From DAHUXN01 sp963729815 (GTDB lineage Bacteria; Acidobacteriota; Terriglobia; Acidiferrales; UBA7541), in the NCBI GenBank assembly GCA_963729815.1, contig CAVSPU010000009.1:42646-106645 (forward strand): a stretch of DNA of 64,000 bases. Reading direction: 5' to 3'. The notes under the pieces are model-generated. The model was not told the origin of the DNA. It did no database searches and saw only the letters and a list, made by a program, of their open reading frames with translations. Positions within the stretch are counted from its first letter, which is position 1, and every line of letters begins with the position of its first letter. Position numbers and translations under genes: made by a program. This document shows positions 60,808-64,000 of the stretch, in pieces.

Positions 60808-61605
60808 TCACGTCCAGTTGGGAAAAGGCAAACGCGAAGAATTCTTCGCGCTCAGAATCAATTCCCGCACCAGCTTTCGCCGGCGCAAAAGTTGCTCCAT
60901 CATGCGGTAGAGGGTTTCCTGGTCGAAATTGTACCACTCGGGCGGAATCTCCCGAGCGATCTCGTCGAGCACGTCTTCGGTGACGCGCTGCTCGATACGC
61001 GCAAGCCAAGGCTCGAAGGCTTCCCAGCCGCGCACGCCCTCGTAGACCCGCGCGCGCGCATAAATTCCCCGCAGGGGCGCATCCGGGAAATTCCATTCCC
61101 CGGCGTTGAAGCAGAATCCGTGGTCGATCATCACCGCGCGGTAACGCCCGGCGCCCGCCGCGCGCAGAAAAATCGCCTGGCGTCCGTTCGTGTTGCATGT
61201 CCATTTGTCGAAAGCGAGCATCCCGGCAAAATCGGCCAGGTTTTCAGCTTCCCGCAATTGCTCGTCAGGCAGAAAGTCGTAAACGGGCATCGCCGCCGGA
61301 TCGCCCGGGTATTGCGAGCCGAATTCGAGGCCCGGCGCGCACGGCACCCGCCCCCGGCCGAGCTGGACGACCAAATCTTCGGTCAGCGCCACCATTTCCG
61401 GGCGAACTTCGACCACGGCCGCTGCCGCCACGGGCAGCCCAATCCTCGCCGCCAATCGAGTTCCGAGCAATTCATTCGCCAGAATTCGCGTCCCTTGTGG
61501 GTTGTTTTGAAACTTGACCACGTAATAGTTCTCGTCCGCGCACCGCATCAGATGCGACTGCGCGCCGCCGCGCATTCGCCGTATGTGTTCGATCGCCAGC
61601 GGCAT
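60808..61605 (-). CDS. HipA-like kinase (HipA_2 type), partner of DUF3037
   Basis: A 265-aa protein with a compact HipA-like kinase fold. K31 in YYVVKFQNNPQGTR is the likely ATP lysine; NELLGTRLAARIGLPV follows. D133 and N138 or N140 in AFDKWTCNTNGRQ form a catalytic-loop-like motif; D161 in VMIDHGFCF is the DFG-like metal Asp. It is shorter than classical HipA (about 440 aa) and lacks the N-terminal HipA domain and a HipB antitoxin. No strong Shine-Dalgarno. The preceding 145-bp gap holds no gene. Confidence 0.85.
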   Translation of the reverse strand: MPLAIEHIRRMRGGAQSHLMRCADENYYVVKFQNNPQGTRILANELLGTRLAARIGLPVAAAAVVEVRPEMVALTEDLVVQLGRGRVPCAPGLEFGSQYPGDPAAMPVYDFLPDEQLREAENLADFAGMLAFDKWTCNTNGRQAIFLRAAGAGRYRAVMIDHGFCFNAGEWNFPDAPLRGIYARARVYEGVRGWEAFEPWLARIEQRVTEDVLDEIAREIPPEWYNFDQETLYRMMEQLLRRRKLVRELILSAKNSSRLPFPNWT

Positions 61606-61750
61606 CGAGCTGCTATGCTAGCTAGAGATTTACTTAGCAGCAAGGGAATCATTCGAATCCGGAGACCCCGGCTTGCTTCGTCAGAAGCGTCACCCAAGAA
61701 GTGGAATTCTACTGAGTATTGAGGTCCGCCGGAAAACTGCTGGCCACGAC

Positions 61751-63559
61751 TCATACTTTCAGCCCGATCCAGCGCATCAATTCCAGGGCGTTGCTTTTCG
61801 GCACGACGCCGTCGCGCAATTTGTAATCGAAACTCATCTCGCCATTTGCAATCTGATCCTCGAAATGGGCATTGCGGATGGCGCCGTCGAGCGTCGCTGT
61901 AATTTCCGTCAAGGCCAGATCATGCGTAGTCACGAGTCCAACCGCATGCCTCTCCACCAATTGGCGCAGCAGGCCCTCGGCGCCCATGCAGCGGTCGTGC
62001 GAGTTGGTTCCTTCGAGCAACTCGTCGAGGAGGAACAACAGCGGGGTCTCGCCTTCCGTGAGGGCGAAGATCTGACGGACTCGCAGAATCTCGGTATAGA
62101 AATTCGACCGCCCCTCCTGCAGCGAATCGCTGCTCCGCAGCCGCGTTCCGAGCCGCAGCGGCGAGACGCGCAACGATTTCCCGCGAATCGGCGCGCCCGC
62201 CATGGCCAGTACGGCGTTGATTCCCACCGTGCGCAGCAGCGTGCTCTTTCCGGACATGTTCGATCCGCTCACCAGCAGCACGCGCGTCCCGTCGCCGAGC
62301 CGCACCGTGTTGCGGACACATCGCGCCACAGGAATCAGCGGATGCCCGAGCTCCTCGCCCGCGAAATACGCATCCTTTTTTCCGCCTTCGACGAATTCCG
62401 GAAACGGATCATCCGCATGCTCGTAGGAATAGGCCGCGAGCGACAGCAGCGCCTCGATCTCGCCCACGACGTCGATCCAACCTCGCACGCGCTGGCCCCA
62501 TCGCTGTCGCCATGCCTCTGATGCGTACCCGAGTTGCACCGAATAGAGCAGCGGCACCTTCATTAGTTTCATGCCATAGCTGTCGACTGCGTCGATCCAG
62601 TAGATGAGCCGCGCCAGGCGCGCAATGGCATACGACGCCGGCTTCTGCTCACTCTTCAGTTGCGCCTGCAGACGCAGCAACCGTTCCGACGTGAAGGTCT
62701 CGCGCTCAATCCGCGCCAGAATCTGCGAAAACAGGGCCACGCCCTCCGCATTGCAGTCCATCCCGCTGACCGCCGCTTCAGCGCGTTTCCTCAGCCATCC
62801 ATAAATCGCGCCGTTTATGAGAAGCATTACGAGAAGCGGCCAGAAGTCGCCGTTGATGAACCACAAAATAATTGCCAGAACGGCGAGAATCGCCAGCCCG
62901 ATGGCAAGTGCACGCACGCCGGATTTCGGCAGTACGGCATCCTTTTCGGCCCATGGCGCCAATTTTTCAGGCTCCAGCCGCGGCCTCATGTCTTCGCCGA
63001 TCAGCGCCAGATCCTCGCGCAAATCCACTTTTTCGCGCAGCTCTCGAATCAACGCATGCCGCTCGCGGAGCGTTGCCACGGGCGACGGCTCGGCGAGCCA
63101 GCGCGCCAGGCAACTCTCGCCCATCGGCGTCCGCGCGCCGGAAAGCAGTTGAAACAGCCCGCCGTTCCCGAAGATATCGATATCCTCGACATAGACGTGC
63201 TTCGGGTCGCGGAAACGTTCACCCGTCTCTCCCGTCCCGCTCCAGCGGTCTTCGATCCGCGCCAGTCCTCGTTCGTAAAACGCCGCGGCAATTTCCGCGT
63301 GCCTCCGCGCTCGAATTGCAAACTCATGCCAAACCGCCAGCGCCGCGTACGCGACGACCGGGACGATCAGCCAATAGCCGGAGATCGCTTGCTTCCAGAA
63401 TGCGAGGCCCGCCACCGTGAAGAACGCCACGATGACCACCAGTTTGTAATTCCCAATCCGGATATGAACGCGCTCGCGTTCGGCGCGCGTCCGGAGCCGC
63501 GCTTCCTGGCGTTGCTTGTATTCAACCGACGGCGAATTCACTCGATTCAGCCTTTCCAT
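61751..63559 (-). CDS. Membrane-anchored MutS-like ATPase
   Basis: A 602-aa MutS family protein with four predicted membrane helices: about residues 38-56, 62-80, 214-234 and 238-256. The C-terminal ATPase matches MutS: Walker A SGSNMSGKST (431-440), Walker B LLFLLDE (507-513), and TTHDLALTE. It has no MutS mismatch-recognition domain I and no clamp sequence that I can see. Similar membrane MutS-like proteins occur in Bacteroidetes and acidobacteria without a demonstrated function. Confidence 0.85.
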   Translation of the reverse strand: MERLNRVNSPSVEYKQRQEARLRTRAERERVHIRIGNYKLVVIVAFFTVAGLAFWKQAISGYWLIVPVVAYAALAVWHEFAIRARRHAEIAAAFYERGLARIEDRWSGTGETGERFRDPKHVYVEDIDIFGNGGLFQLLSGARTPMGESCLARWLAEPSPVATLRERHALIRELREKVDLREDLALIGEDMRPRLEPEKLAPWAEKDAVLPKSGVRALAIGLAILAVLAIILWFINGDFWPLLVMLLINGAIYGWLRKRAEAAVSGMDCNAEGVALFSQILARIERETFTSERLLRLQAQLKSEQKPASYAIARLARLIYWIDAVDSYGMKLMKVPLLYSVQLGYASEAWRQRWGQRVRGWIDVVGEIEALLSLAAYSYEHADDPFPEFVEGGKKDAYFAGEELGHPLIPVARCVRNTVRLGDGTRVLLVSGSNMSGKSTLLRTVGINAVLAMAGAPIRGKSLRVSPLRLGTRLRSSDSLQEGRSNFYTEILRVRQIFALTEGETPLLFLLDELLEGTNSHDRCMGAEGLLRQLVERHAVGLVTTHDLALTEITATLDGAIRNAHFEDQIANGEMSFDYKLRDGVVPKSNALELMRWIGLKV

Positions 63560-63765
63560 TCACCTCGGCGGACGCGCGCCTGCTTTCTGGCGAATGGTGG
63601 ATTCACGACTAGCGTTTCAAGCATTACGAGTCTACATCGAGTTATGAGCTGGCACACGCGGGCAGAATGGTGCCGTTGCGGATTTCAAATGTGCCGGATT
63701 CCGGCAGAGGCGGAAGACTCTCGATGGTGTTATACTCTCGCTTCAGCCGATTTTACCGACCGCGG

Positions 63766-63815
63766 AGAGGTGGCCGAGAGGCTGAAGGCGGCGGTTTGCT
63801 AACGCTAAATCGCAA
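63766..63815 (+). pseudogene. Interrupted tRNA-Ser (GCU), 5' half only
   Basis: GGAGAGG (63766-63772) is a tRNA-Ser acceptor 5' strand, followed by TG and the D-arm GCC-loop-GGC, then the anticodon-arm sequence GCGGTTTGCTAA. A 6-nt unit (GCTAAC) then precedes GCTAAATCGC. If that 6-nt unit is ignored, a perfect anticodon stem GCGGT/ATCGC closes loop TTGCTAA (GCU). After 63815 no variable arm, T-arm or matching acceptor strand can be found, so the gene is not complete in the window. A TATACT -10 (63733-63738) lies upstream. Confidence 0.65.
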
Positions 63816-64000
63816 CTTCTCTAACTGAAACAAAATTCAACTAAATCCCTTTGCCAGCCGTCAGGCACGGCGAATTTCAATTTGCCGGATTTTTCTGATT
63901 TTTGCCTGTTTTATGCGGTCTACTGTGACAATTCTGTGACAGTCGGCTGATTTCGGCCCCTCGCGCACTTGACCGTCACACACTCAAATTTGGAAACGAG
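63816..64000. other. AT-richer sequence after the broken tRNA-Ser
   Basis: No gene is visible in these last 185 bases. Composition is AT-richer than the preceding genes. TGTGACA occurs at 63924-63930 and 63935-63941 (11-bp period), and GTCACA appears inverted near 63975. These could be binding sites of a recombinase or regulator at the edge of an inserted element, but they are short. Confidence 0.4.

Noticed and set aside
63766..63850. Complete tRNA-Ser using CTTCTCT (63818-63824) as 3' acceptor strand
   Set aside because: Seven pairs with two G-U are possible, but only about 45 nt lie between the strands and there is no T-arm or variable arm, so it is not a tRNA.

Overview
The window reads as one chromosomal stretch of a high-GC bacterium, most likely an acidobacterium (Acidobacteriota). 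Support comes from the gene content and from several conserved acidobacterial-type hypothetical proteins (an inference from family knowledge, not a search). Most genes are housekeeping, packed with 4-nt ATGA/TTGA overlaps and good Shine-Dalgarno sequences. Only a few short stretches look accessory.

1-13.4 kb is the translation/transcription supercluster: 3' end of tuf, a small AT-richer unknown gene, rpmG, a GIY-YIG nuclease-like gene, tRNA-Trp(CCA), secE, nusG, rplK, rplA, rplJ, rplL, rpoB, rpoC and a strong terminator. RpoB carries an extra eight-cysteine zinc-ribbon-like insertion near its N-terminus. Hairpins sit before tRNA-Trp, between rplL and rpoB, between rpoB and rpoC and over the rpoC stop codon.

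13.5-29.4 kb is mixed: a three-PAS hybrid histidine kinase, a secreted protein, a small HTH protein, gatA-gatC-dciA (minus strand), an HD hydrolase, a zinc-ribbon/XRE regulator, a GNAT acetyltransferase, a GntR(YtrA)-hydrolase-DUF1648 operon with a palindromic operator, small membrane proteins, glpX, and a glutaryl-CoA dehydrogenase-like gene overlapping an exported DUF711 protein.

29.4-31.4 kb is a small AT-richer accessory patch. It holds near-consensus promoters, a ribbon-helix-helix regulator and a membrane protein that diverge from a mirror-symmetric promoter pair, and small unknown ORFs.

31.4-48.2 kb holds the F1 and stalk ATP synthase operon (b', b, delta, alpha, gamma, beta, epsilon; no a or c subunit), a glutaredoxin-like gene, nagA, a 56-aa basic protein, a coiled-coil membrane protein, htpX, clpB, hsp20, an RlmI-like rRNA methyltransferase, queA and a metallophosphoesterase. 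48.2-53.7 kb carries a small membrane protein, a NucS-like PD-(D/E)XK protein, an HNH nuclease, comF, a DksA/TraR protein and a CPBP protease.

53.9-59.9 kb is a coherent 2-oxoacid dehydrogenase operon: E3 (lpdA), lipB, E1 alpha, E1 beta, E2, terminator. 60-63.6 kb (minus) carries a DUF3037 / HipA-like kinase pair and a membrane-anchored MutS-like ATPase. The window ends with the 5' half of a tRNA-Ser(GCU) whose continuation is lost in the anticodon arm, which suggests the edge of an integrated element.

The best candidates for little-described biology are the HipA-like/DUF3037 pair, the interrupted tRNA-Ser, the RHH divergent promoter and the RpoB zinc insertion.
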